Shown here one piece after another: positions 25,971-37,486 of a DNA stretch of 64,000 nucleotides. The translations under genes were made by a program, and so were the position numbers. Position 1 is the stretch's first letter. Every line of letters starts with the position of its first letter. Source of the DNA: Endomychus coccineus (Eukaryota > Arthropoda > Insecta > Coleoptera > Endomychidae). The stretch is from positions 310,001 to 374,000 of the forward strand of contig OY294072.1 of NCBI GenBank assembly GCA_958510875.1, in the 5' to 3' direction. The notes below the pieces were generated by a model, which saw only the letters and a program-made list of their open reading frames with translations, did no database searches and was not told where the DNA came from.

Positions 25971-28900
25971 ACCTACAACTGTCAAGTTGACGTTTGTCCA
26001 AGTGACAACCTAAAGGTGCCCATACACCTCACATAAAGGTTACCACGCACTATCCGACTAAACCCTCAAAAAGGCGTTGCACATGAAAACAACTGTACGT
26101 CAGCGGGGCGTAGCCCGTAAAATCAACTAGTCGGTATTAGAATAAGCGGCTTATTAGGTTGGTGTGCAAGTTACTAGAAAAGTAACTAGGAATATGCGAT
26201 TTTCACCGTCAACTTTGAACCGGACAAGCTAAATGAGGCGAGCAGAGCGAGCCTGTAATATGATCGAAATGTAAACTTTGAACCTTTCAATAGGTCGTGA
26301 TAGCCCCGAACCGGGTCGAAAACTGTTTTGAAATAGTTAATTTTCCGTAAATCGAATGACGTTCACGTGAGGAGCGCGTAGCTGGCGAGTTGGAAATGTG
26401 AAAACTTTATGTACCTAATACGGTTTTACGACCACTTTTCGCGTGCCCTTTTCGCTCCATGTCGTTAGATTTTCATCGGGGCCGTTGCTTAGGCACATTT
26501 TCGGGCCCCAAAATGTCTTTTAAATACGAAAATTCAATTAAAATAGAAACAGGTACTCTCAGGTCTCAGCGATGCACGTCTAACGTGCCACGTACCAAAA
26601 GGAATTTTCTAGCTACGAAAATATACCCGAAGTAGGTAAAAGCTAGCGGCCCATAGCAAAAAAGACTTTATTACAACTGGCGCCGCTCGCACGGGCCACG
26701 AAACGGCCCCTAATTAACAAGACCGAGGTAAAATGTATAAACTCTAACTGAAGCGTAGCGATCTCCTCGAGGCATTTGTCAAAATGTTTCCGTTCGTAAC
26801 AAATTACATAGGACATCTGGCCTTCATGCAATTGTGTTTTTATACAATTCGAACCTTCTTATTTCGATAGGCCAAGTGAAAATCCCGGAGCCTCACGCGC
26901 CAAAGACTTGTGTCTGTTTCCACGTTCGTATAAAATTGCGAAATTTCGCACTTTCAGAAACTTCAAATTAATTAATTTGACGCGAAATTTGGGGATATTT
27001 TTATTCAAATCCATTCGGTACCAATTTTTGTCGGCCATATTTAAAATTATCTTGGAGGAATTTTTTTATCGAAAAGTAAAGCCTCTACGTTCAATTAAAA
27101 TTCACCATCGGAAAGATCGTCATCGATTTACTCCGGGTGAACTTTGGTGGTTGTTTTTGGCACCCCTAAAAATGCCGCTAAGTTCCTTAAAATAAATCGT
27201 AAAGATTCGACTTCGTTTGACGACAATCTAGATGATAATTTACGAAAATGATCAATTTCGGGGGTGTTTGTATGATGAAATGAAGTATAAGCAATAATAA
27301 AAGCTGTATACGGCGTATAAGTGTCCAAAATGGTCCATGGACGAAGATATCCTTCCTAGGGCTACAAGTACATTTCTACATCTATAGACTATTGGGGCCC
27401 ACTGAAATCAGATCTACGGACGTGAATTCCATTAAAATGAGCCCGAACAGACCTCTATGGTCTCACACTTCGATGTCTCAACATATTAACCAACTGTCAG
27501 ATGTATATCGTAAACATCATGTTTCCGTTCAAAAGTACTTGAATATGATATAAATCGGGGTCCTCATCTATCAAAAAACTCTCTAAAGGTAAGTCTAAGC
27601 AATGTTTAACAATAGCGCTAACATATTTGATTTTAGATATGAAGATACAAATCATTTATCAACGTTTAACCTACACACATATTCTTGAACAAATTAAAGT
27701 TCATAAGGATTGAAAGAAACACAAAAACGATTTGGAAAGGTATCTACATCATCTACGAGAAGGGTACAATAAATTTTCGAGGAAAATAACAAGATATCTG
27801 TCATATTCTACTATACACGTGGCATCGTCCAGAGTTATGTAGCACCACGAACATTGGATTCACTCATAATTAGTTCAAATTCATAGTACAAGCCTTTCAA
27901 AGTATTCAAATAATGTTATTTTAGTTACAATAAAGACATTTTCATATATGTGTATGGTTTATTATGTTTCAGGATCTAAATTGACATTTCACATTTTCAA
28001 CGTAGATCCAAGGTTATGATATAATAGCATCTTTTAGGAATCGGATGCTAATTAGGCCTAAATCATATGAAATAAAGGGAGGAAAAGATGTATACAAGAG
28101 TATTTCATATGTTATTGGAAAGGAAAGCATTCTTAATGTTCAATTTACATGATGTATCATTTTATACATATGTCAGTTGGAGGAAAAATTTCACCAAAAC
28201 TGATGTTACATGCATGAAAATGATTATAAAAGTGTTAAACAATTAATCTGCTACCACAAGGTATAGTTTCAACAAAGTATACATCACTTTATGGATGTTA
28301 TACAACATTAAGAGAGATGACGGGAAAGTTCACAAATGATAGATTGTACAGTTTCGATACTTCAAATTAAGCTTTGCAAATGTATATATGAAAAGAATAA
28401 AGGTAGGAGGAAAACTTAATAATGAAATGCACCCTTCTTCTTCATTATTCCTGGCATAAGTACATCAGATTCGGAGCTGAAAAGAGAAAAAATCCTTCCT
28501 CAACGGGTAGTAGATTTTTTATAACATAACTTTCTCTGAGACTATCTAGCAATAAAAATAGATATGTACAAACTTGCTTGAGACCTGTAGGTACAAACTA
28601 AACACAATTGCATTTTGCAAGTTACTAATAGGAATAAATTCTGTATCTTTGTATTTATAACAAAAAGGGTAAATCGAACAGTTTTAAGACTGGGAATTGG
28701 TTTTTACAATGGTTCTACTACCGATATGTTTGAGAAATCTTTCCGAATGGTATACTAAGAAGGTGTATCCTTGAGGTAGCTCAAAAGAGAATGTAATTCT
28801 GCTTCAGATAGACAAAATGCTCAGGTTTCTTCAACGGCTTATAGATTTTTCTATAAAATAGCTTCTTCTCATTCCTCAGAGAATGTAATTTGGATTGAAA

Positions 28901-29220
28901 ATAGTGTGAATAGCTGTTTGAGATATGAAAGTATTTAAGGTAGCATGTTGAGAAAATACATAATTTCAAATTGGCACAATATTTATTAATTAACATTATA
29001 AGAAGGAATACCCTCCTACATACTGGTTCTATTTAGGTACTTTTTTTACTGGGAAACTTTTCCAAATGATAAGTCACATCCAAAAGGGGGTGGGGTCATC
29101 TCCTTCGATTACTTGAATAGTAATGTTGTTACTCCATAAAAGAAAGAGGTATAGTAGGATTAAAATTCAATAACGAAATACTCCCATTTACTCAGTTGTT
29201 CCTTGCATTTTATCTATGTA
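25971..29220. repeat. alpha block, unit 3
   Basis: Alpha block with more private changes than units 1 and 2. The repeat ORF is interrupted here by a stop near 26860 (Leu codon to stop), leaving an open part at 26643-26831. Nothing else is recognised. Confidence 0.7.
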
Positions 29221-32152
29221 ACCTACAACTGTCAAGTTGACGTTTGTCCAAGTGACAACCTAAAGGTGCCCATACGCCTCACATAAAGGTTACCACGCAC
29301 TATCCGACTAAACCCTCGAAAAGGCGTTGCACATGAAAACAACTGTACGTCAGCGGGCCTTGGTCAGCGGGGCGTAGCCCGTAAAATCAACTAGTCAACT
29401 ATAATACTGGCCGGTTTAAGTTGGTACGCAAGTTACTAGAAAAGTCACTAGGAATATGCGATTTTCGACCTTATCGACGGTCAACTTTGGACACGACAAG
29501 CTAAATGAAGCGAGCGCAGCGAGCTCGAAAAATGATTGAAACGTTAACTTTGAACCTTTTAAAAGGTCGCGATAGCCCCAAACCGGGTCGAAAACTGTTT
29601 TGAAATAGTTAATTTTCCGTAAATCGAATGACGTTCACGTGAGGAGCGCGTAGCTGGCGAGTTAGAAAAGTGAAAACTTTCTGTACCTAATACGGCTGTA
29701 CGACAACTTTTCGCGTTCCGTTTTCGCTCCATGTCGTGAGATTTTCATCGGGGCCGTTGCATAGGCACATTGTCAGGTCCCAAAATATCGTTTAAATAGG
29801 AAAATTTAATTAAAATAGAAACGAGTACTCTCAAGTCTCAGCTATGCACGTCTGACGTGCGAAGCACCAAAGGGAATTTTCTAGCTACTAAAATATACGC
29901 GAAGCGGGTAAAAGCTAGCGGCCCATAGCAGAAAAGACTTTATTACAACTGGCGCCGCTCGCACGGGACAAGAAACGGCCTCAAATTAACAAGACCGAGG
30001 TAAAATGTATAAACTCTAACTGAAGCGTAGCGATCTCCTCGAGGCATTTGTCAAAATGTTTCCGTTCGTAACTAATTACATAGGACATCTGGCCTTCATG
30101 CAATTGTGGTTTTATACAATTCGAACCTTCTAATTTCGATAGGCCAAGTGAAAATCCCGGAGCCTCAAGCGCTAAAGACATCTGAGTGTTTAAAATTTCG
30201 TATAAAATTGCTAAATTTGGCATTCTTAGAAACGTCAAATTAATTAATCTAACACAAGAGTTGGGGATATTTTTATTCAAATCGATATAATACCAATTTT
30301 TGTCGTCCATATTGTAAGATTTTCTCGGAAATTTTCCAAAATCCAAAACTAGGGCCTCTACGTTCAATTAAAATTCACCATTCGAAAGATCGTCATCGAT
30401 AATATTAAAATGGGTCCAAACATAGTCCAAGACGTAGCCCAAAAATGCCGCTAAGTTGCTTAAAATAAATCATAAAGATTTGACGTGGATTGACGGTAAC
30501 CTATGCAGAATAACCTGATAATTTACGAAAGCCATTGATTTCGGAGGTGTATTTATAATGAAATGATGCGAAAGCAATGCGAAAAGTATTATACAACTTC
30601 TATACTGCCTATGAATGTCCAAAATGGTCCATGGACGAAGATATTCTTCCTAGGGGTACAAGTACATTTCTACATCCTTGGAAGCTTTGGGGCACGAAAT
30701 AGCATATATATCGACTGTAGAATCTTTTCAATAAGCTATGCAACAAATCTATGGTCTTATTTCACCAAAATCTAACCTTATTCATAGTCTGGGAGTTATA
30801 TGTAGTAAACAACATGTCTCTAACTAAAAGTTAACAAAACTACATAAATAAGATATGAACGTGGGGCCCCATCTATTAAAAAACGTTCTAGAGGTATGTC
30901 TGAACAATGTGTAACAATAAGACTTTCCATATTTTATTTTAGAAATAGATAAATTGAGAATATCAATTATGGTGCCTACATACATATTCTTGCAACAAAC
31001 TAAAGTACATAGGGATTTTGAAAGAATAACAAAACGATTAAGAAAGGTATGTACATCATCTACGATATTAGTACAACTGATTTACTAAGGTACATAACAA
31101 GATATGTGTCATATTCTACAGTAAGCGTAGCACCTTCCAGTAGCAGCACGATCATTGGATTCACTCAGAATTACTTCAAATTCACAGTACAAGCCTTTCA
31201 AAGTACTCGAGTAATGTCACTATAGATACAATAAAGATATTTTCATATACATGTGTATGGTGTATTATGTTTTAGGATCTAAATTGTCATTTCACATTTT
31301 CAACGTAGATACAACGTTATGATAGATACATATAATAGCATCTTTCAAGAATTCAATGCCAAATATGGATAAATTATATGGAATAAGGAAAGATGTATAC
31401 AAGAGTATTCCATATGTTCTTGGAAAGGAAAGCATTCAATGTTCAATTTACATGTACCTATCATTTCATAAATATGTCAGTTGGTGGAAAAATTTCACCA
31501 AATCGTTATCAAAATTGTATGGAAAGTTTTCAACAATGAAGTTGCTGCCACAAGGTATACTTTCGACAAAGTATACATCACTATATGGATGTTATACAAC
31601 ATTAACAGAGATGACGGGAAAGTTTACAAATGATAGATTGTACAGTTTCAATACTCCAAATTGAGCTTTGTAAATATATATTTGAAAAGAACCCAGGTTA
31701 GAGTAAAGTTTAATGATGACATACTTCTTACATTTAACGTTTTTTTTCATAAAGTAACTCCACAGATACTGCAAATAGCATTAAAAATAATTGAAAAAGC
31801 AGCTTGAGAGATTTACATACAAAACTCATTGCATTTAACATGTTAATGCTAAAAATTAAAGAGCTTGATATTTATAAGGTTTTTCCTTTGATTATTTCCA
31901 GTGTAGCTATTTGTTGATACTTCAGAGAATAGGGGCTACAGTTACATAGTTGCAAACAACATTGTCTGATTGAAAGTTATCGAATAACATTTCAACCTCA
32001 ACTGAGGAAAGATTTCCAAATAATATATCAGATCTGAAGGGATAGGGCTGGTAAGCTTTCCATAATAGGCATTGTTGATACTGCTAAAAAAGTGACACAC
32101 TCTGCAAATATAACTGGGTATTCTTGTGTTCATAATTCTAAATTTAGTTTAA
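29221..32152. repeat. beta-like block, unit 3, diverged type
   Basis: This block opens with the usual GC-rich module. From about 30300 onward it matches the block at 57120-59250 better than the beta blocks of units 1 and 2, so it is a different subtype. The repeat ORF (29981-30367) has lost its C-terminal part to a stop near 29981. The tail resembles 9400-9500 and 59160-59260. No gene is supported. Confidence 0.6.
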
Positions 32153-32718
32153 GCTGTTGTCAATAAGATAACAATAAATTTACCGCAGGGAAATATAGAC
32201 CTGTCGCAAATTAATATCCCTACAAGAATCAGTTCAAAGTTAGCTGATAGGGATTTCAATGTGCCTGATACTGTTTCACTGTTATTGGGCGCAGATGTGT
32301 TCTTTCTAATTTTATTGAAAGAAAGGCATTATTTGAACGCAACGAAATTAATTTCGACAAATAATTTTAAGGCCAGTTCTAGAAACAATTGTATTTCATT
32401 ACATCCTACTATTAATACAGAAAATCTCGAAGAATTGGTTACTAAATTTTGGGAAACGGAGAAGGTTCCTCAGATTTTTCATGAATATACATCTGAACTT
32501 GAAGCCTGTGAAACGTCAATTAAAAATTCATTTACAAGGATAGCCAATCGGTGCCAAGTGAAACTACCTCTGAAGTGTAGTATTCAGAATATAAATTTGG
32601 GTGATACCTTTTCATTGACATTCAAAAGATTTATTAATTTAGAAAAATGTTTCAAGGTGGATCCTTTACTATTTGAACAATATTCAGATTTTATTCCTGG
32701 TTCGAATCAAATGATCTT
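32153..32718 (+). pseudogene. BEL/Pao LTR-retrotransposon pol fragment (protease to RT start)
   Basis: The frame opens at 32153. Near 32290 it shows Leu-Leu-Gly-Ala-Asp-Val-Phe, the usual end of the BEL/Pao aspartic-protease region. An Asn-Leu-Glu-Glu-Leu stretch and a Phe-Trp-Glu-Thr-Glu motif follow near 32450, then a Leu-Pro-Leu-Lys segment and an Asn-Leu-Glu-Lys motif, which precede RT in this family. It stops where LINE-type sequence begins at about 32719. No LTR is visible. Another BEL/Pao piece from further downstream in pol lies at 62522-63016. Confidence 0.7.
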
Positions 32719-33153
32719 ATGTTAAATGTAAATAAAACACAAATAATTAAATTGAGCTTTCTAAAAGAATATACAGAGAAAGTGAATATAGATGGAGAAA
32801 CCCAAAATATAGAATCTCAAGATTCAGTGTCATTCCTAGGGATAAATATCGATTCGCGATTAGATTGGACCACTCATATTGATAAATTATCAAAAACCAT
32901 TGCCCAATATACATATGCACTAAGAGTAATATCTATACATATTAATAAAGCAGCAGCTCTAACTGTCTATCATGCATTTGTGCAGAGCAGGGTAAGGTAT
33001 GGCTTATCATTTTGGGGAGGCCTTTCTGAAGCTATAAGAATTTTTATCTTGCAAAAAAATGCGTTAGATTCATATTCAACTTGCCTTATTTGCAGAGTTG
33101 TAAGAACATATTCCGATCGGAGAATATACACACATTATATGGCTTATACATTA
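32719..33153 (+). pseudogene. LINE RT C-terminal fragment
   Basis: RT thumb-like and C-terminal region of a non-LTR element: an Asn-Lys-Thr-Gln motif near 32735, a Phe-Leu-Gly-Ile-Asn-Ile-Asp motif near 32835, and a Tyr-Gly-Leu-Ser-Phe-Trp-Gly segment near 33000. It differs from LINE fragments A and B. It is fused directly to a BEL/Pao fragment on its left and cut by a mariner end on its right. Confidence 0.7.
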
Positions 33154-33632
33154 TACAGGGTGAGTCAGTTTTTTGTAGACAAACTTCAACAGGAGATAGA
33201 ACAGATATTTTTAAGGAGAAAAGTTCCTGTAAACATATGTCGTAGAAGGCTTCGTTTTCGAGATACAGGGTGTTGAAATTGAAAAAAAAATTTCGTTTTC
33301 TGCGAATATCTCCGGAACCGTTTATCGTACAGAAAACAGCTTTTGTGAGCTATTTCTACTCATAGTAAGCTATGTTCTGTGCGGTAAAAAAAATTTTTTT
33401 AGTCATTATTGGTGAATATTTTGAAGGGGTAGTGGGTGTTTTTCTCCCCAACTTCTACGCCACTGAAAAAAGTACGGTTTTGAGAGATTCATTTGAACCG
33501 CCAATGTTTTCTACACAAAAAAGGTACTCCTGGTCGTTTTCGAGAAAAATCAACTTTTATGTTGAAAAACATGATTTTTGAAATAGGAAGTATAGGCTTG
33601 TGATATATCGTTTGAAAGGTCTCTTCATTCTC
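33154..33632 (-). mobile_element. mariner-like element, distal part, left of the Polinton
   Basis: It begins at a TA followed by TACAGGGTGAGTC, a typical mariner-type terminus. It holds untranslated element sequence with runs of T and A and a second ATACAGGGTG near 33263. It continues across the Polinton at 52098-52592, where the transposase C-terminus lies. The last part (33574-33632) matches 63182-63238 in the second mariner remnant. No ORF of note. Confidence 0.65.
33627..33632. repeat. 6-bp target-site duplication, left copy
   Basis: ATTCTC directly before the element's AGTAGATATACTGG end. The same six bases follow the right end at 52092-52097. Six base pairs is the usual Polinton duplication length. 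Confidence 0.95.
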
Positions 33633-34320
33633 AGTAGATATACTGGACTAGTTCTACGACAAAAACCAAGATGGCGGCCATAGGGGTGTCGGTCCTAGTT
33701 CTACGACAAAAACCAAGATGGCGGCCATAGGGGTGTCGGTCTGGTGATAAGGATCGGTTGTTTGTAAAGAGTATACAGGGTGCGTGCAAAAAGTGTGTCA
33801 CATGAAAGAGTATACAGGGTGTGTGCAAAAAGTGTGTCACAGGGTCACGTGACTAACACATGACAGCATGGCGGCCCTAAGGTACAGCTGTCATGACGAC
33901 CATAAGGTACAGCTGTCATGGCGACCATAAGATCCAGCTGTCATGGCGACCATAAGGTACAGCTGTCATGGCGACCATAAGATCCAGCTGTCATGGCGAC
34001 CATAAGATCCAGCTGTCATGGCGACCATAAGATCCAACTGTCATGGCGACCATAAGGTACAGCTGTCATGGTGGACCCCTAAGTACAGATTGCGTTGTAG
34101 AGGTGTCGCCACCACATGACAGCTGTCATGGCAGACCTATGGTACAGATTGCGTTGTAGAGGTGTCGCCACCACATGACAGCTGTCATGGTGGACCTATG
34201 GTACAGATTGCTTCGTGGAGGTGCGAAGCACCTCTACGAAGCATTCTGCACCTTTGGTCCAGAAGGTATAGACCGATACGTGGAGATGGCGCCACCAGTT
34301 CGACTCGTCCGACTCATGCG
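33633..34320. repeat. left terminal inverted repeat
   Basis: Matches the complement of 51385-52091. Layers inward: a 47-bp direct repeat twice (33648-33741), two roughly 38-bp repeats with GAGTATACAGGGTG (near 33769 and 33808), eight 25-bp repeats (33882-34081), then about three 59-bp repeats (34085-34230) with the palindrome TGACAGCTGTCA at 34117 and 34176. Similarity fades after about 34320. Open frames inside it are shadows. Confidence 0.9.
33882..34081. repeat. 25-bp minisatellite in left TIR, 8 copies
   Basis: Unit of the form GTACAGCTGTCATGGCGACC plus ATAAG, alternating GTAC and ATCC starts. The right TIR has only about five copies in the mirrored position (about 51727-51855), so copy number has changed in one TIR. 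Confidence 0.9.
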
Positions 34321-34411
34321 GCTCGCAAACGACAAATGAAAGGTCGGAGATCATCGGCTACAACGTTTCGTGCGACTTCGCATAATATCGATGAGGACAG
34401 TATAGTTCAAG

Positions 34412-34966
34412 ATGAAGTGTGTGGCGGTCGACATTCAGAGCTTCCAAATCTCATACCATGGAATGATAGTTAAGGAACTAGCTTTGGTGGATTGTGAGAA
34501 AAAGTTAGAAAAATATTTTCTATTCAAGTCACCCACACCGCTAAGTGAACTCGCAGAAAATCAAATGAAGCAAGTAATGTTTTGTGAAAAGTACCACGGA
34601 ATTCCATACAACTCTGGATACCAGGACTATACTAGGATTGAGGAAATTTTCAAGGAAAATATTGATCCAAATAGCATCATATACGTTAGTGGAAAGGGTA
34701 AAGCCAAATTCATAGTGAACATCCTAAAAAAATTGGGGTTAGATCGCCAGGTGAAAGTCTTGAATTTGAAAGGTAGCTGTCCAGAATTTGTTCGAGGAAA
34801 CTGTAGATATATCTGCCTTCATCACTCCAACCACAATAATTCTATGTGCTGCAGTGTAAACAGCTGGAAATTGTTTGAATATGTTACGAAGGAAGATGCC
34901 CATCTAGATTTATTACGAGGTTTTCAAAAAATGGGTATGGGGGGCACTCTCCCCCAAACTGACTAG
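34412..34966 (+). CDS. Polinton protein A with Maelstrom-like E-C-H-C pattern, 184 aa
   Basis: Paralogue of the protein at 50675-51181 at the other end of the element. Both begin with a hydrophobic strand leading to Val-Asp-Ile-Gln at Asp7, as RNase H/DEDDh-fold nucleases do, but lack a clear DxE catalytic pair. Glu22, Cys135, His138 and Cys147 align with Glu21, Cys137, His140 and Cys149 of the paralogue, giving Cys-x2-His-x8-Cys. This resembles the zinc-binding Glu-Cys-His-Cys of the Maelstrom domain, a catalytically altered RNase H fold used in the piRNA pathway. The fold and any RNA-silencing role are inferred. It starts about 90 bp inside the inner edge of the TIR. Confidence 0.75.
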   Translation: MKCVAVDIQSFQISYHGMIVKELALVDCEKKLEKYFLFKSPTPLSELAENQMKQVMFCEKYHGIPYNSGYQDYTRIEEIFKENIDPNSIIYVSGKGKAKFIVNILKKLGLDRQVKVLNLKGSCPEFVRGNCRYICLHHSNHNNSMCCSVNSWKLFEYVTKEDAHLDLLRGFQKMGMGGTLPQTD

Positions 34967-34973
34967 TATTGAT

Positions 34974-35598
34974 ATGTCTTTGGAAGAATACGCACGTAAA
35001 CTGTTTGAATTCCATGTGAAATTAGTAGCACTGAATAAAGACATAAAATTTTATGAAGATAAAAAGTTAACTATAAGCCAACTAGGTAATTTGAGTATAA
35101 GTGGAGGGGATGGTTGTGTTGAAATCAAATTTCATAATCCTAACCGCAATATTGAATGGGATCCTATATACAAACGTACCACCTCGAGTGAATCGGATTT
35201 ATATATGTCCCAACAAGGATGCCTTCGTTGAGAGGGAATGTAATAGAACCGAATGGCAACCCCTGGACCACCAACTAGTTAATGAAAATCAATTGGAGGT
35301 ATTCTCATACGTTATTCCTAAAACTATGTTACCAACATTCAACTATAAACTCAAGTTATTATTCCATGATGGAAGTGAGGGAGACGTGGTGAATTGGCAG
35401 CAAACTGAAGCCTCAACACCTGCGGCGGCAGCAGCAATCAATTGCCTAAGCAATGTATCTGAAGCTCAACCACCACAGAAAGAAAATGAAATCTATGCTA
35501 TGCAATGTTTCAATCTTAGTGTATTATCAGTTTTATTACTGAAAATCCTCATTAAAAATGTAAAGAAACGTATTAATAATAATAATAATAATAAATAA
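34974..35598 (+). pseudogene. frameshifted unknown ORF (about 200 codons in two frames)
   Basis: The first frame runs 34974-35231, starting 7 bp after the stop of protein A. A second frame, open to 35598, takes over after about 35165, offset by one base. Together they read as one protein with a helical start and a beta-rich middle. The end has an Ala run, a Gln/Pro stretch and a hydrophobic segment near 35500-35550 that could anchor in a membrane, followed by Lys/Arg and Asn repeats. I see no intron that repairs the frame. It is either a recent one-base lesion, programmed slippage or a sequence error. No family is recognised. Confidence 0.5.
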
Positions 35599-35751
35599 TG
35601 AAAGTATCGCTATTGTTTGATTATGAATAGGAGATGAGGAATCAGTTAGACACATACATTTAACTTTTAACTTTATTCTTGAATACACACACACACAAAA
35701 AATATTTTACAAAAATTCCCTAAAATATATATACAATATAAACACCTAAAT

Positions 35752-35849
35752 CTAAAAATTATTCCCTAAAAACTCAACAAAAAAGACCATACCTCGAGCT
35801 ATGCGCATTTCAACCATCTGCGAAAACAAAAAAATAACTTTAGTTGATA

Positions 35850-35892
<43 letters not shown>

Positions 35893-36774
35893 GTGTGTGT
35901 GTGTGTTCGATTCACTCACTTTTTCTTTCAAGCGATTTAAATCGCGAGGTAACCCCACCACCAGGGAACATTCTCCATCTAGGGGTGAAACCAAATACCT
36001 GCACCCCTCCAAAACCCGAAGTTGTGACATCTGTAATTATGAATAAAACAAGGGTACTCATTAAATAATAAAAAAACATCAGCATAAGGTGAACATACTT
36101 CAAACATCAGCTCCGCCAAGTAGTGGCGGAAACCATGGATACAAAATCCCTCGTAAATCTGCTGCTGCGGGGGAGGTGTCGGCGAAGGTGCAGGTGATTG
36201 GTATGGATGAGGTAATGATCTATTGAGAAAGTAGAATTAGAATTGAAATAATTCTAGAGTTAATATGAATACATACAAAATGTCTGGGGAGCTCGCTGAA
36301 GACGCTGGGGTATCGACCAGGACTTGGGAAGGTAATTCGTTCAATCTGTAATTATTGAAATTAGTAAGCAAATATTTCACAAGTAGAAGAAATCACATAC
36401 ATCACGTCCTCCACCAATAAAATCTCGTCGGATCTGATGGAAATAAGAGTAATTCAATAATCGAAATAATATATCAAAAATTAAAAGAAAACATACGTTA
36501 AATCAATTATTCCGTGCGGGTCACACAAATCCGGGAATAAATCATCCACATCATCAGACGCCTTCAATACATCTAGATAATCTAATTCTATTTTGATTTC
36601 TTCCTCTGAATAATGACTAAAAAAATATGCAATCAAGATATATAGTAAGATCAAAATGAAATAAAAAACAACTCACTTGTCCTCCATCCAGTTCCGCATC
36701 TGATCTTTGTTCAATATATCGAACCGGTTGGTAAATTCCTCAATATGATCGGTGAATGCGCCCATTTTCTTCAT
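35752..36774 (-). CDS. seven-exon spliced gene, 205 aa, acidic/proline-rich, unknown
   Basis: Read on the minus strand, an ATG at 36774 opens a frame that stays open through six introns, all GT...AG. Exons are 36774-36677, 36616-36497, 36433-36401, 36345-36277, 36219-36099, 36030-35920 and 35817-35752. Their lengths (98, 120, 33, 69, 121, 111, 66) sum to 618, which is 205 codons plus stop. Introns are 55-102 bp, and the last holds an AAT microsatellite. The product has many Asp and Glu residues in exons 2-4 and a Pro/Gln-rich stretch in exon 5, as in transcription activation domains; no DNA-binding domain is seen. A TATAAAA lies about 60 bp upstream (36839-36833) and an AATAAA 75 bp downstream (35677-35672). 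Exons 6-7 are the least certain. Confidence 0.7.
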
Positions 36775-36890
36775 ATATCACACACAACACTTTGAGAATA
36801 ATAACTATTTTCCTCCTATGAAGTGTCATATGTTTTATACACGACATTTAATCATGTGATAAACTAAAATTAAACTAATTCGCAGAAATT

Positions 36891-37099
36891 GATAAAGTTG
36901 TTATTGACCAAGCATGAACGCTATACATGACGTCAATTGATAAGAAGTTTCTATAAAAAGAAAATGATAAAGTTGTTATTCACCACGCATGAACGATATA
37001 CATGACCTCAATTGATAAGAAGTTCCTAAAAAGAAATCGATAAAGTTGTTATTGACCGACTCGATGGCGCCGTCAACTGATAAGAAGTTCCTATAAAAA
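36891..37099 (+). promoter_or_regulatory. three direct repeats upstream of the OB-like/PolB transcript
   Basis: Repeats of about 74 bp start with GATAAAGTTGTTATT at 36891, 36965 and 37039. Each ends in a TATAAAAA-like or CTAAAAA-like box; the last is TATAAAAA at 37092-37099. They lie between the divergent spliced gene (minus) and the PolB transcript (plus). This looks like a multimerised promoter or enhancer. The palindrome ATGCGCAT follows at 37106. Confidence 0.6.
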
Positions 37100-37186
37100 C
37101 GCGATATGCGCATCTCATTATTATATTCATTATTAAATCTGAGTTAGAAACAACCAGACGTGTTTTTTGTGAGTGCTGAAATCAAG

Positions 37187-37463
37187 GTGAGTTTATTTCA
37201 TTAATTAACTTGAACATTATTTTCCTATGTAGGGTTAATTTATATGTAGGGAATATTTATTTTTTCTTTTCTTAAAAAATATACTGGTAGAACTTTAACT
37301 TTTTTGAAAGTATTTATTAATCTTCTTTTAAACAATTTGCTTAGTAGATATTTAATAATATTTTGGTGTATTTATTAATCTTCAATTTTGGTGGAGGTAA
37401 ATTCAACACACACACACACACAAAAATAATTCTTCACTGCTAACTTCCATCGATTTGTTTTAG
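37187..37463 (+). other. probable 5'UTR intron of the OB-like/PolB transcript
   Basis: Donor AAG|GTGAGT at 37187 and acceptor TTTTAG ending at 37463, after a T-rich tract, would remove 277 bp. The exon would join just 23 bp before the ATG at 37487. The intron holds an AC microsatellite (37410-37422). Inferred from consensus sites only. Confidence 0.5.
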
Positions 37464-37486
37464 ATTTTTAAAAAAATAAAATAAAA

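Noticed and set aside
31356..31664. 102-codon ORF, with partial relatives at 58134 and 58770
   Set aside because: Sibling copies shift frame after small indels, so there is no sign of coding constraint.
33631..33840. 69-codon minus-strand ORF in the left TIR, mirrored at 51884-52180
   Set aside because: It is open because of the internal TIR repeats. The protein is itself a repeat and both copies follow the TIR, with no gene-like context.
33882..34081. CRISPR-like regular repeats
   Set aside because: Units are contiguous without unique spacers, and the context is eukaryotic; it is a minisatellite.
34162..34473. 103-codon ORF overlapping the start of Maelstrom-like gene A
   Set aside because: It lies mostly in TIR repeat sequence and overlaps a better supported gene in another frame.
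35752..36030. Single 92-codon minus-strand ORF with a run of Tyr
   Set aside because: The Tyr run is the AAT microsatellite read through an intron. The spliced model uses only its two ends.
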